Assembly (NCBI RefSeq): GCF_002812085.1
Contig: NZ_NPDM01000010.1
Location: forward strand, 1 to 55,993
Direction: 5' to 3'
Length of the DNA stretch: 55,993 nucleotides
DNA from: Leptospira levettii
GTDB lineage: Bacteria > Spirochaetota > Leptospiria > Leptospirales > Leptospiraceae
The position numbers and the translations under genes are program-made. A model generated the notes under the pieces. The model did no database searches. It worked only from the letters and a program-made list of their open reading frames with translations, and had not been told where the DNA came from. This document shows positions 33,969 through 43,319 of the stretch, piece after piece. Position 1 is the first letter of the stretch; each line of letters begins with the position of its first letter.

Positions 33969-35526
33969 CTCTGTAGATCCATGTTTCTGTGATTTTTTGA
34001 TTTTCTTTCTCCAAATAAACATTCCAAGTAGAAACTTCGATTGGCGACGAGTGCCAAATTTGTAATCTCCATTGGTCAAGTTCACGGATCTTTTCGATTT
34101 TATAACGAATTTGATCCGGTGGGATCATATCATTTTTGATGATGGCATTGAGCTCTGTTTTTGGATCTAGTGCTTTTAGATTATCACCAGTAAAATAAAG
34201 TGTTAACATCTTTTCTTTTGGAAAGAGAGGGTCAGTCCCTTTGTAATAGGATGTGGTTTTGCCCAAGCTGTGAGAGTCTGGTGATTTTTCGATATAACTG
34301 AGTTTATATTGGTATTCGTACCCTTCATTCAAATTGGGAGGAATGTTTGGTTCCCAAAAAATAGTCACGTTGTCATCTGAATCCAGATTGGTTGTGAATT
34401 CTAAAAGATAGAGTTCCCCTTCCCCCCAATCACCCTTGGGCTCTACCCAAAGGCTTGGCCTTCGGTGGTACTGCAATTTTTCATCTTGGTAACTTTTGAA
34501 CTTTCGATCTCGTTGGATGAGCCCAAAACCCTTTGGATGGTTGAGTTCTATATTTGTGAGTTTGGTTTTTTTGGGATTGATGAGTGGTCTCCATTCCCAG
34601 TTGTCTTCTCCCAGGTAAGTGAGAAGTCCATCAGAGTCATGGATCTCTGGGTGGATGTTTCCAAGGATGGGGATATTGGATTCTCCATAGAGAAACATGG
34701 ATGTGATGGGAGCAAGTCCCAGTCGTTTGATTTTTTTACGTAAGTAAATTTTTGCACGCACATCAATGGTTGTGATCTCACCAGGTGTAACAAAAAATTC
34801 ATACGCACCCACAACGGATTCACTATTCATAATGGCATAAATCAAAATGGAGGAATCTTTTTTCTCAGGGCGTTTGATATAAAAACTTTCAAAGATAGGG
34901 AATTCTTCCTTCCCATCGGGGCCAGTGTTGATGGCAAGTCCTCTTCCCGATAAACCATAGACTTGGTTTTTGGATAAGGCACGGAAATAAGAAGAACCTT
35001 GGAAGACTAAGAATTCTTCCAAGGCCTCCTTTTGGTTGATGGGATAGTGAACTCGAAAGCCAGTGTATTGGAGTTTTTTACTTAACTCATAAAAATCATC
35101 TGTAAGGGGAAGGTTCCCAAAATGAAACCGAGACGAATCATAAGGGATCTCTACTGGCTTTTCTCCAATCACTTCATAAATTTTGATCCCGTTGCTATAG
35201 ATATGCCCTGGGTGGAAAAAATGCAATTGGTAGGGGAGTGCTAAATTTTTCCAGATTGCAACATCAGGTTTGTATTCAATTTGTCTGTAATCTTCAAAAC
35301 TGATTCCATCAAGTCCTGGAATTTTATACACAGGAGTTGGAACAAATTTTGATTTCAATTTTTCCTTTGCCATTTGGTCGGCCGTGTTGAAATCAAAAAC
35401 TTCAGAATTAGGTGTGATCGCAAAGAGAGAAATGAGTGCTTGGAAGGTAAGATTATTTTTCTTAAAGATAACGGCAACACATAACAAAATCGCAATAATA
35501 GCAAAGTATATGTTTAATTTCTTCAT
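33952..35526 (-). CDS. opgG: Glucans biosynthesis protein OpgG (MdoG)
   Basis: Periplasmic protein of 524 aa required for beta-branching or release of periplasmic glucans. An N-terminal hydrophobic segment (IYFAIIAILLCVAVIF) is a signal or anchor. The MdoG domain follows: GISFEDYRQIEYKPDVAIW, LPYQLHFFHPGHIYSNGIKIYEV, FQGSSYFRALSKNQVYGLSGRGLAINT, IYAIMNSESVVGAYEFFVTPG and KRLGLAPITSMFLYGESN. Start is ATG 35526; a TTG at 35565 would add 13 residues. First gene of opgG-orf-opgH, divergent from the lipoprotein at 35669. Confidence 0.92.
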   Translation of the reverse strand: MKKLNIYFAIIAILLCVAVIFKKNNLTFQALISLFAITPNSEVFDFNTADQMAKEKLKSKFVPTPVYKIPGLDGISFEDYRQIEYKPDVAIWKNLALPYQLHFFHPGHIYSNGIKIYEVIGEKPVEIPYDSSRFHFGNLPLTDDFYELSKKLQYTGFRVHYPINQKEALEEFLVFQGSSYFRALSKNQVYGLSGRGLAINTGPDGKEEFPIFESFYIKRPEKKDSSILIYAIMNSESVVGAYEFFVTPGEITTIDVRAKIYLRKKIKRLGLAPITSMFLYGESNIPILGNIHPEIHDSDGLLTYLGEDNWEWRPLINPKKTKLTNIELNHPKGFGLIQRDRKFKSYQDEKLQYHRRPSLWVEPKGDWGEGELYLLEFTTNLDSDDNVTIFWEPNIPPNLNEGYEYQYKLSYIEKSPDSHSLGKTTSYYKGTDPLFPKEKMLTLYFTGDNLKALDPKTELNAIIKNDMIPPDQIRYKIEKIRELDQWRLQIWHSSPIEVSTWNVYLEKENQKITETWIYRDGISK

Positions 35527-35668
35527 ATGATGTAGTCTTTTGAATGATCGCGATAGGTCATTCAAATTCTTGTATGTAGTAAAATACTTTCACTAAACAT
35601 GGATTAAGCAATAGGAATATATTTTTCAGTTGCATGATTCATTTCCTTCTATAACATTCTCCCAACTT

Positions 35669-37150
35669 ATGAAGTACCATTTGAAATTGTATTGTTTTGT
35701 TGTTTTGTTATTTGTCGTAAATTTTGTGAGTTGTCTAAGTGAAGAAAAATCAGAGAAAGTATTCGGTACATCTGTCCTCACTTCCAATAAACCCCAAACG
35801 TTTAAAAAAATTGCTCCTTTAACTGCCAATTCCTACGGATCCAGAAAAAATCTGTATGAGCAAGGTTGGGCTGTGATCCCTTCCGGGAAAAAGGCAATCG
35901 ACCTTTCCAAAGAAAATCTAATGAGTGCAAACGTTGCGAAAGCGATGGTGCTTGTGAAATTAAAAAAACGAAGTGAAGATTTCCCAGGCAAACTTGGGAA
36001 CACAATGAATGCCGTCAAAAATTGGACAAAAGACGGGTATTCGGAAGGAACGAGAAGGACAGAAGATATTTATGATGCTGGAGTACAACTTTCGAAAGAA
36101 GAGTGGAAACTCTCCAAATCCAGTTTTAGTGAAGCTGGGAGTCGCTTTGTATTAGGGTATGTGTATTTAGTTCCAAGAGTGAAGTCGGACATCGATCTTT
36201 TGGATAAAGAACTCAGTAAGTATGCAGATGCTCGCAATCAAAAATCTGGCCAACTGAACCAACTGTTTACATCCACTCTGAAAACCAATTCGAAGAATGT
36301 AATGAACTCATGGGGTGATTCCTTTAAAAAAGCATCCGATGAATTCACTCGTAATTACGAAGAATCAGGTGAGAGAGACAACGCACTCCTTGCCCTCATT
36401 GATATTTTCCAAGGTTATACGGTTGCTTTGAAGGAAGTAGTTGTTTCACCCATCACCAAAACAACTGTGAATACAGGTGAACTCCTCCTTGTCAATGGAG
36501 TCTATGTTCCCCTTTCACAAGGGATGAATTTTTCTTCGAATGCTCTCGTTTCGACTGGGCTTGTTTTTTATTACGGAACAAAAGCTGGTTACCGTGTGTT
36601 CTCTCCAACACTCGAAGCAGGGATGTTTAGTTCGATCGGGATTCTATCTGCCTCGGCAACGGTTCCTACTTACACTTCAGGTACATCGATTGCACTCTTT
36701 AACCAAGTAACCTCTGTTGCGGCGACAACCGCTGGTGGTGCCATTGGTGCGACAGGTGGAGTGGGTTATGAATCAACTGCCTATGCCACTGGGCTCACAT
36801 ACGATCTCACAACGGGTGTGGCAGAAGCAGGGATGTATACAATGAGTTCAGGGATTGTGTTAGGTTATTCGGCACTCACGGTACTACCTCCGCAGATTTT
36901 ACTCACTGCCGTGGATGGACCAATCCTCATCATGTATGATGGACCAAGGGTTGTGATTGCCTATGTAAAAGGAAATTATTTGGATGAAGAGGATATCCCA
37001 ACAGGTACTGTGATCAACTTAGAAGAAGCCAAAAAGAAAGGGAAAGTGAAAATCCTATCAGATGATCCTAAACTCATCAAAAAAGTATTAGATGCTGAGA
37101 TGTCAGAACAACTGAAACGTTCCAAAAAATTAGAGGCGCAAGCGAAATGA
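35669..37150 (+). CDS. Large lipoprotein with Gly/Ala/Thr-rich segment, tandem copy A
   Basis: A 493-aa predicted lipoprotein (FVVNFVSC). The first 250 mature residues are charged and helical (KKRSEDFPGKLGNTMNAVKNWTKDGYSEGTRRTEDIYDAG). A segment of about 170 residues follows, rich in Gly, Ala, Thr, Ser and Val (AATTAGGAIGATGGVGYEST), and then a Lys-rich tail (EEAKKKGKVKILSDDPKLIKKVL). The same plan recurs in the next gene, whose start it overlaps by ATGA. I do not recognise the family. Gly-zipper-like segments can insert in membranes, but that is speculation. Start ATG 35669 is chosen to give a proper signal peptide. Confidence 0.75.
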   Translation: MKYHLKLYCFVVLLFVVNFVSCLSEEKSEKVFGTSVLTSNKPQTFKKIAPLTANSYGSRKNLYEQGWAVIPSGKKAIDLSKENLMSANVAKAMVLVKLKKRSEDFPGKLGNTMNAVKNWTKDGYSEGTRRTEDIYDAGVQLSKEEWKLSKSSFSEAGSRFVLGYVYLVPRVKSDIDLLDKELSKYADARNQKSGQLNQLFTSTLKTNSKNVMNSWGDSFKKASDEFTRNYEESGERDNALLALIDIFQGYTVALKEVVVSPITKTTVNTGELLLVNGVYVPLSQGMNFSSNALVSTGLVFYYGTKAGYRVFSPTLEAGMFSSIGILSASATVPTYTSGTSIALFNQVTSVAATTAGGAIGATGGVGYESTAYATGLTYDLTTGVAEAGMYTMSSGIVLGYSALTVLPPQILLTAVDGPILIMYDGPRVVIAYVKGNYLDEEDIPTGTVINLEEAKKKGKVKILSDDPKLIKKVLDAEMSEQLKRSKKLEAQAK

Positions 37151-38943
37151 AATTCAATCAAATTAAAAAACCAATCCTTGGACTCATATTATGTTTTTCC
37201 ATTTCGTATTGTGCAAGCTCGGATAAGAAAGCAGAAGATCCATTAAAGAATACCAAAAAACTTGTGATCGAAGGTCATAGCTCTTTGTACTACCAAGGTG
37301 CATTGCCTGTGAAAGGTACAAGCATTAAGTTTATCCCTCCGATGGAAGAAGCATCAATTACGGTTCTTGGAAGGCGGTATGATTTTGCTGCCGAACAATT
37401 TTCCAAATCAATCCTCAAAGCATCTGAATCAGTTGTGGTTGTCAAAAACGGAACAAAGATGAGTTGGAAAGCTGCAGGGAACATCAATGACAAGGGAGAA
37501 CAAGTTCAGAAGTTCTTAAGTGAAAACGCAACGAAACCTGGACTCTTCATCATGTATGCGTCGGTTGCGGAATCCTATGGACTTATCGGATCATCCTTTG
37601 ATCGAGGGAAACAAAGTCACGAAGCAGTGATTGCCAAATCAGCGGAGATTCGCAAAGAGTGGGATGAATGGGCAGAGATGCAACTCAATCGAGAGATGCC
37701 AAAGGATACATCTCCCTCTGCCAAAAAAAGATTCCAAAAGTACCAAGAGAATTTCCAAAAGGATTTTGAATCCACTGTGTATGGTTACATTGACTTAGAT
37801 GAAGCATTAAAAAATTCTTGGAATGAATCCTACGAAGACTTTCGAAAAGGTGGATTCTTTAGTCGAAATTCTGAAATCAATGAGATTCGATCCGCTGTTT
37901 CTGAAAGTATATTTGGAAGTTGGAAAGAAACCATTTTCCAATATGGAAAAGATACAAAAGAAGAGTTAGGGAAAGCTAAGGGAGAAATTGAAGCCATTGC
38001 TGACAAAGATGAAGGGATCCCGACTGCTTTACTCAAATCCTTTTCCAGAGCCACCAAAGCAATATTATATGACAGTATCATCAAACCGATCAGTAAGTTT
38101 GCTTTATTATCCGTAGGGTATGTGACTTGGAATGGACTCATTTATCCTGTTGCCCTAGGTACGAATGCAGCTGGTACCACCATGTATGGTTTAGTTGAGA
38201 CAATTACATTAACAGGAAAAGGTGTTGTGTATCTGACAGCACCTAGCATTGAACTCGTTCTTGGTTCTATCATCAATAGTACAGAAGTTGTGGTACATGA
38301 ATCTGTCCAGTCGCTCGATAAGGGTGCGAAAGTCACATCCGCTATGTCTAGAAAGTCATCTGCTTATTCTGTGAAGTCGGCTGCCTTTGTCACTGAGTCG
38401 TCTGGTAAATACATCCTTGCTCCTATGAGTTATGTGGGTGTGACGGCAGGCCAAACAGTCTTAGGGGGAGGGCTTGCTGTGACAGGAACGGTAGCAGGTG
38501 GTGCTGTGGCTGGGACTTCTGCCACCACTGAGGTAGTTACCTATGCTTCCACCAAAGCTACGTCTGGCACAGTGGGAGTTGTTGGCTCTGCTACTTCGTT
38601 TGGAGTGGGTACGTTTTATGGAGTTTACCAAGTAGGTAAAGCCATTGGTGTGCCTTCAGGAGTCGCTGTGGGGACAGGTATCGTACTCAGTTATGAATTT
38701 ATGGCACAGATCTCTGCGCATTCGATTTTGGCAGCAGCTGATTGTACGTATTTAGTGTTATCCCTTGAAGGTGGTAAATGGGTTGTTTATGGAGTGAAAG
38801 ATAATTCTAAAAAAGCGGCAAGGTTATTGTCGGGAGCAGTTGTTGATTTAGACCAAGTCAGAAAAGAAGGTGGGACCATTGTAAAAGTTCCAATGGAACC
38901 TGGTGAAGTAGAAAAAATACTAGGTAAAAAAAAGAAAAAGTAA
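37147..38943 (+). CDS. Large lipoprotein with Gly/Ala/Thr-rich segment, tandem copy B
   Basis: A 598-aa predicted lipoprotein (CFSISYC, Cys22) and a diverged paralogue of the preceding gene. Charged helical N-terminal half with KKRFQKYQENFQKDFESTVYG; then about 200 residues rich in Gly, Ala, Thr, Ser and Val (GLAVTGTVAGGAVAGTSATT, SGTVGVVGSATSFGVGTFYG); then a tail resembling copy A: GAVVDLDQVRKEGGTIVKVPMEPGEVEKILGKKKKK against GTVINLEEAKKKGKVKILSDDPKLIKKVL. Co-translated with copy A. Unknown function. It ends 11 bp before the diguanylate cyclase gene. Confidence 0.75.
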   Translation: MKFNQIKKPILGLILCFSISYCASSDKKAEDPLKNTKKLVIEGHSSLYYQGALPVKGTSIKFIPPMEEASITVLGRRYDFAAEQFSKSILKASESVVVVKNGTKMSWKAAGNINDKGEQVQKFLSENATKPGLFIMYASVAESYGLIGSSFDRGKQSHEAVIAKSAEIRKEWDEWAEMQLNREMPKDTSPSAKKRFQKYQENFQKDFESTVYGYIDLDEALKNSWNESYEDFRKGGFFSRNSEINEIRSAVSESIFGSWKETIFQYGKDTKEELGKAKGEIEAIADKDEGIPTALLKSFSRATKAILYDSIIKPISKFALLSVGYVTWNGLIYPVALGTNAAGTTMYGLVETITLTGKGVVYLTAPSIELVLGSIINSTEVVVHESVQSLDKGAKVTSAMSRKSSAYSVKSAAFVTESSGKYILAPMSYVGVTAGQTVLGGGLAVTGTVAGGAVAGTSATTEVVTYASTKATSGTVGVVGSATSFGVGTFYGVYQVGKAIGVPSGVAVGTGIVLSYEFMAQISAHSILAAADCTYLVLSLEGGKWVVYGVKDNSKKAARLLSGAVVDLDQVRKEGGTIVKVPMEPGEVEKILGKKKKK

Positions 38944-38954
38944 ACGATAGGTGA

Positions 38955-39851
38955 ATGCCGAAAGGTCAGAGAAAAATCCTTATCATTGAAGATTCTGAAC
39001 TGCAAAGGAAAGTTCTCAGCAGGTGGATTACCAAAAATGGTTACATCGCGATTGAAGCTGAAACCATTTCAGAAGCACGGGAAAAAATACTCGGTGAACC
39101 AATCGATGTAGTATTACTCGATTGGGAATTACCGGATGGCAATGGTATCGAATTAATTTCGGATATACTCTCGACGTCGCCCGTAGGTTGGCTTCCCATC
39201 ATTATGGTAACAGGCCATACAGAACCCGAATATTTTAAAATCGCGATAGAGGCAGGGGCAACAGACTACATCACAAAACCTGCCAAAGAAATCGAATTAC
39301 TTGCAAGAATTTTTAGTGCCTTACGAATCAAAGCGTTACATGACCAATTGCGTGAAACTGCGATCCGAGATGTGATGACCAATCTATATAATCGGCGTTA
39401 TATGGAAGAAAGGATCGAACAAGAATTCCAACGTTGCAAAAGGCATAATAGCCAATTATCACTGGCAATGATTGATCTCGATAAATTTAAGAATATCAAC
39501 GACACATTTGGTCACGAAATTGGAGACCAAGTGATCAAACAATTGGCCCATGAATTAAAAACAAGTTTTCGTAAATCAGATATCATCTCTCGGTTTGGAG
39601 GGGAAGAGTTTGTCATCCTATTCCCAGAAACGGGCGTTGCCGATGCGACAAGAATCTTAGACCGCGTGAGAGAGAATGTTTCCAAACTGGAAATGAAATC
39701 GGATACGGACCAAGTTTTCCATTTTACCTTTAGTGGTGGAGTTGCTGGCGGAGAATTATCGGACTTCCAATCGAACCAAGAATTGTTAAAAATCGCGGAT
39801 AAAAATTTATACGAAGCAAAGTCTTCTGGACGAAATAAAATCGTTAGCTAA
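38955..39851 (+). CDS. Response regulator diguanylate cyclase (receiver-GGDEF)
   Basis: A 298-aa PleD/WspR-like protein that should make cyclic di-GMP when phosphorylated. Receiver domain residues 1-125 with acidic pocket IIEDSE, phospho-acceptor Asp56 in VVLLDWELPDGNG and Lys108 in YITKPAKE. GGDEF domain residues 135-298 with DVMTNLYNRRYME, IDLDKFKNINDTFGHEIGDQ and the active site RFGGEEF (215-219). An RxxD inhibitory site (Arg206-Asp209, RKSD) sits five residues before it, so product feedback is likely. It ends LYEAKSSGRNKI. Kinase partner not adjacent. Confidence 0.93.
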   Translation: MPKGQRKILIIEDSELQRKVLSRWITKNGYIAIEAETISEAREKILGEPIDVVLLDWELPDGNGIELISDILSTSPVGWLPIIMVTGHTEPEYFKIAIEAGATDYITKPAKEIELLARIFSALRIKALHDQLRETAIRDVMTNLYNRRYMEERIEQEFQRCKRHNSQLSLAMIDLDKFKNINDTFGHEIGDQVIKQLAHELKTSFRKSDIISRFGGEEFVILFPETGVADATRILDRVRENVSKLEMKSDTDQVFHFTFSGGVAGGELSDFQSNQELLKIADKNLYEAKSSGRNKIVS

Positions 39852-39868
39852 CATATCTGATTATCCAC

Positions 39869-40915
39869 TTGAACCTCCATCATTCTTTTTACCAATTAAC
39901 CCCCGATACGATTTTAAATGCGATCGAATCCCTTGGGTATGAAACAACCGGAAGGTATTTTGTATTAAATAGTGTTGAGAATCGTGTTTACGATATCGAA
40001 ACGGCAAAAGCTGGAAGGATTGTTGTTAAATTCTATCGACCAGGGAAATGGAACCAAAAACAAATCCTAGAAGAACATGCTTTTTTACAAGAGTTAGCGG
40101 CAGAAGAAATCCCTGTTCTTGCACCGATCGCAATTGATGGAAAAACACTCTTCGAATGGGAAGGAATTTACTTTGCCATTTGGCCTTTACGCAATGGAAG
40201 GATTGTAGAAGAAATCCAATCAAACGATTTGGAACGAGTGGGAGCACTCCTCGGAAGGATCCATTCTGTTGGGAAACGAAGTCAAATCAAAAGTAGACCA
40301 TCACTTGATATACCAAGTTATGGACTCACTGCGCTGCAATATATCTTGGATCAAAAATTCATCACGAATCAAACTTTGGCGGAACGGTACGAAACAAATG
40401 CACGCAGTGCCTTTGCAGTTTTTGAATCACTGACAAAAGAATACCATATCCCTTCCCAAAGGATTCATGGCGATTGTCACAAAGGGAATTTATTAATCTC
40501 TCCCGATGGATTTAGCATTTTAGATTTTGATGATTTTTTACATGGACCCATTGTTCAAGATTTTTGGATGTTACTTCCGTTTGGGGAAGCAGATCGTAAA
40601 CATGAGTTCTTTGATTTTTTTGCTGGTTACTGTATGTTTGCAGACTTTGATGAAAACTGGCTCAAATTAATTGAACCATTACGAATCATTCGATTCATCC
40701 ATTATGCAGCATGGATTGGAAAACGTTGGGAAGATCCATCGTTTCCCTCTCTTTTCCCTCATTTCGGAACAGAAGAATATTGGTTAAAAGAAACGTTAGA
40801 TTTAGAAAATGCAAACCGTGATTTGGATGATGCCAATCCTTCTCCCTCTACTCCGAAAGAAAACGCAGAACCAGAGATGACGAATAAAGATTTTTTTTGG
40901 GATTGGGATAACTAA
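39869..40915 (+). CDS. srkA: Stress response kinase A-like Ser/Thr protein kinase
   Basis: A 348-aa aminoglycoside-phosphotransferase-fold kinase matching SrkA/YihE over its length. The N-terminus YQLTPDTILNAIESLGYETTGRYFVLNSVENRVYDIE and VVKFYRPGKW (ATP-binding Lys54), then HGDCHKGNLL (residues 200-209, catalytic Asp202 and Asn207) and ILDFDDFLHGPIVQDFWMLLP (metal-binding Asp) are all present. Translation must begin at TTG 39869, because alignment with E. coli SrkA begins there and no in-frame ATG is available. It follows the GGDEF gene by 17 bp. The role in stress survival is by family. Confidence 0.9.
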   Translation: MNLHHSFYQLTPDTILNAIESLGYETTGRYFVLNSVENRVYDIETAKAGRIVVKFYRPGKWNQKQILEEHAFLQELAAEEIPVLAPIAIDGKTLFEWEGIYFAIWPLRNGRIVEEIQSNDLERVGALLGRIHSVGKRSQIKSRPSLDIPSYGLTALQYILDQKFITNQTLAERYETNARSAFAVFESLTKEYHIPSQRIHGDCHKGNLLISPDGFSILDFDDFLHGPIVQDFWMLLPFGEADRKHEFFDFFAGYCMFADFDENWLKLIEPLRIIRFIHYAAWIGKRWEDPSFPSLFPHFGTEEYWLKETLDLENANRDLDDANPSPSTPKENAEPEMTNKDFFWDWDN

Positions 40916-40918
40916 GAT

Positions 40919-41704
40919 TTAAAGAAGGTGTGAAAGAGCCACAGCCAAGGCATGGGATACATTCAGTGAATCGATTTGGTTTTTCATTGGGATGTAACCA
41001 ATCGCATCTGATGAATCCAACACAGTTTCCTCAATCCCGTTAGCTTCATTCCCAATGATGAGAACTAAGTTCTCTTGTTTTCCCATCTCTTGGATGGTTT
41101 TTGATTTTGGAATGTGATCTGAATTTTCCTTGGGAAGGGCGAGTGCGATCACTTTCGCAGACCTCTTCTTCATTCGGTGAATCGATTCGGGTAGGTTGGC
41201 TGATTTTGCTACCTTCAATTGGAAGATTGCACCCATGGAGACTCTGACAGAACGTCTGAGGTAGGGTGAGGCTGACTTGGTATCGAGTAACACCGATTGG
41301 ATGCCAAAGGCTGCTGCACAACGAAGGATTGAGCCTATATTTTCACTATCAACGATTGCATTGAGGATAAGGATGGGAGACGTTAGGTCTTCTTCTTTTG
41401 CCCATTTTTGTTTCCCAACTGCCATAAACCCTTGGTGCACATGGAAACCAATGGTTTCTTCAAAGATGGATTTATCGGCAACAAAACACATCTCTTCATT
41501 TTGTAATTTGGATGTGATGAGGTCTTTGTGTTTTTGCCAATATTTCTCTGTGCAAAAAACCGATTGGACTTCAAAATCTGATAAAAGCAATCTAACGGCT
41601 GTTTTTTCATGATCCGCAACGAAAGTATCAGACAGTGATTCCTTCGATTTCAGAAGCGAATAATCGGTGAGTCTTTCGTCATGTGGGGTTAGGATTTTTT
41701 GCAT
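40919..41704 (-). CDS. TrmH/SpoU-family RNA 2'-O-methyltransferase
   Basis: SPOUT-class RNA methyltransferase of 261 aa. An N-terminal substrate-binding domain (LLLSDFEVQSVFCTEKYWQKH...LQNEEMCFVADKSIFEETIGFHVHQGFMAVG) precedes the knotted domain with the three SpoU motifs: DSENIGSILRCAAAFGIQSVLL, LVLIIGNEANGIEETVL and IPMKNQIDSLNVSHALAVAL. It transfers methyl from AdoMet to a ribose 2'-OH in tRNA or rRNA; the target base is unknown. Convergent with srkA, 3 bp between ends. Confidence 0.9.
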   Translation of the reverse strand: MQKILTPHDERLTDYSLLKSKESLSDTFVADHEKTAVRLLLSDFEVQSVFCTEKYWQKHKDLITSKLQNEEMCFVADKSIFEETIGFHVHQGFMAVGKQKWAKEEDLTSPILILNAIVDSENIGSILRCAAAFGIQSVLLDTKSASPYLRRSVRVSMGAIFQLKVAKSANLPESIHRMKKRSAKVIALALPKENSDHIPKSKTIQEMGKQENLVLIIGNEANGIEETVLDSSDAIGYIPMKNQIDSLNVSHALAVALSHLL

Positions 41705-41762
41705 GAGTCTATTTCTATCTTATGTGCACCTTCTCAAAATGCTGTTATGCACTTGGTCGGAT

Positions 41763-42179
41763 TTAAACTTTAAAAAGGTTTTGTAAAAATTTCCCTTTTA
41801 AGTTTTTGTAAATCGAAAAGTCTAAATCAATACTAACGATTCGTTCGATTCCCATTTTTTCCGAAATACACATTAAGGAAGCATCAGCTAAATCCATAGG
41901 TAGATCTGAATACTTTCTCATTCGATTTTTAATATATTTAAGATCCTCGATATTTAAATCAAATATTTTGATACTTCCTCTTTCAATCCATTCAAGAAAG
42001 TCTGATTGTGCTTCAACTGAGAAAGAAAGCAGATATATAACTTCGGTAATCACTGGCCACGAAGAAACTAATTCACCATGATAAGATTTAAGAAATTTTA
42101 GAGTCTGTTTGTGGAACTTATCTTTCGAATTGAATAACGCAATGATAGGACCGGAATCAATGAGAGCTACGTGTTTCAT
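41763..42179 (-). CDS. vapC: VapC-like PIN-domain toxin
   Basis: PIN-domain RNase of 138 aa. Acidic active-site residues: Asp8 (VALIDSGPIIALF), Glu46 (SWPVITEVIYLL), and Asp residues in PMDLADASLMCISEKMG and IVSIDLDFSIY. Toxins of this family cut tRNA or rRNA when freed of antitoxin. The gene overlaps the CopG-type antitoxin gene upstream by 23 bp, which is typical of coupled toxin-antitoxin operons. Probably a plasmid addiction module. Confidence 0.88.
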   Translation of the reverse strand: MKHVALIDSGPIIALFNSKDKFHKQTLKFLKSYHGELVSSWPVITEVIYLLSFSVEAQSDFLEWIERGSIKIFDLNIEDLKYIKNRMRKYSDLPMDLADASLMCISEKMGIERIVSIDLDFSIYKNLKGKFLQNLFKV

Positions 42180-42417
42180 TCTTCTTTCCGATTGCTTTCT
42201 GTAGGTAAGCTTTTCGATTCTGAGCTAAATCAGAATTCGCAGAATCATATTTTCCAAACAAATCTAAACCTAATTCATAGGGAGTTTTGTTATCCCCACG
42301 ACTTTTGATATAGTGCAGAATAGATTCCTTCACTATTTCTGTGCGACTTTTCCCTTCAGATTTTGCAAATGAATCTAGTTTTCTTTCTAGTTCTGGGGGC
42401 AGGCGTAGGCTGATCAT
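42157..42417 (-). CDS. Ribbon-helix-helix antitoxin of the PIN toxin
   Basis: An 86-aa antitoxin with a ribbon-helix-helix N-terminus: MISLRLPPELERKLDSFAKSEGKSRTEIVKESILHYI. The charged C-terminal tail (GLDLFGKYDSANSDLAQNRKAYLQKAIG) should wrap the toxin. A palindrome at 42428-42449, 10 bp before its start, is the likely autorepressor site. First gene of the toxin-antitoxin operon 42417-41763. Confidence 0.87.
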   Translation of the reverse strand: MISLRLPPELERKLDSFAKSEGKSRTEIVKESILHYIKSRGDNKTPYELGLDLFGKYDSANSDLAQNRKAYLQKAIGKKNETRSSH

Positions 42418-42427
42418 AATTTAAAAA

Positions 42428-42449
42428 TGTAATACGGAAGTGTATTACA
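42428..42449. promoter_or_regulatory. Operator palindrome of the first toxin-antitoxin operon
   Basis: TGTAATAC (42428-42435) and GTATTACA (42442-42449) form a perfect 8-bp inverted repeat with 6-bp spacer directly upstream of the antitoxin start. A half-site GTATTACAG recurs at 42540-42548. Confidence 0.7.
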
Positions 42450-42561
42450 GTCAAGTCCTATTTTTTTTGTCAGACTTAAGTTTTTTTCGTCTTTGCGCAT
42501 ATGATTTAAGAGAGACGATGTTCCCTAGCTTTAAGTCCCGTATTACAGCTTTTCCGCGATA

Positions 42562-42999
42562 TTATACGACGTCTGGTTTTAATCCGAATTTTGCCGCTAC
42601 TTCATTGACTCTAGTATCAAAACTATGAAATGCAAAGTTTGATGAATGCATAACATCTTTTAAAAAAATTGCAGTTGCAACATGGATACCATCTAAAGAC
42701 CTACAATCTGCAATTTCCTTCTTTAATTCAATGATTGATTGAATACTCTCGTCAATTTTCATTAAGGAACATTCAGAAAGTAATTCTTTTAGTAGTTTTT
42801 CATGCTTCGAAAGCCATTGCGCAGAAAGGTTCTTTTTGTTATTTTTAAAGAATCTTCTTAAAACAATAGTCGCTTCTATTAGGGTAAGGATAGAACTCAC
42901 TTTTTCGCTAGGAGCATTCCAAATTTTTACTGCCTTATCGTTAAAATGATCCCCTAGAATGATAGAAAGTATAATACTAGATTCAATATAGTAGATCAT
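42562..42999 (-). CDS. PIN-domain toxin of the second toxin-antitoxin pair
   Basis: A 145-aa PIN-domain protein: YYIESSIILSIILGDHFNDKAVKIW (Glu in place of the usual first Asp), SSILTLIEATIVLRRF, DCRSLDGIHVATAIFLKD and FAFHSFDTRVNEVAAKFGL carry the acidic cluster. It differs clearly from the toxin at 41763. It follows the Phd/YefM-type antitoxin by 5 bp. The first-position substitution may shift or weaken metal binding, though Asp/Glu changes are tolerated in some PIN proteins. Confidence 0.85.
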   Translation of the reverse strand: MIYYIESSIILSIILGDHFNDKAVKIWNAPSEKVSSILTLIEATIVLRRFFKNNKKNLSAQWLSKHEKLLKELLSECSLMKIDESIQSIIELKKEIADCRSLDGIHVATAIFLKDVMHSSNFAFHSFDTRVNEVAAKFGLKPDVV

Positions 43000-43004
43000 T
43001 TATA

Positions 43005-43310
43005 TTAAAACTTATCTTCTTTTGAGTCTTGGTATAAGGCCCACCAATCTCCTTGTTTTTTATGAGTTAGGTTTTGTTTTTGAATTTTACTGATTTGTGT
43101 AGATTTTCGTTTAGCAGGAATTAATTTTCCTTCGCTTGCAAGTTGATTCAGAATTTTTTGTACATTATTGTCGGAGTTTTCTTTTTCGGGATATTTGAGT
43201 TCTGCAACAACTCTGTTGTGCTCTGTAATGAGCACATTTTCACCATTTTTAACTAATTCGATATATTGGCTAAGATGAGATTTTAATTCGCGAATTCCGA
43301 CCGATATCAT
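43005..43310 (-). CDS. Phd/YefM-family antitoxin
   Basis: A 101-aa antitoxin: MISVGIRELKSHLSQYIELVKNGENVLITEHNRVVAEL is the Phd/YefM DNA-binding fold. The C-terminal half is charged and likely disordered (KRKSTQISKIQKQNLTHKKQGDWWALYQDSKEDKF). It is upstream of a PIN toxin. Tandem repeats at 43320-43337 immediately before the ATG are the probable operator. Confidence 0.87.
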   Translation of the reverse strand: MISVGIRELKSHLSQYIELVKNGENVLITEHNRVVAELKYPEKENSDNNVQKILNQLASEGKLIPAKRKSTQISKIQKQNLTHKKQGDWWALYQDSKEDKF

Positions 43311-43319
43311 AATATTAAA

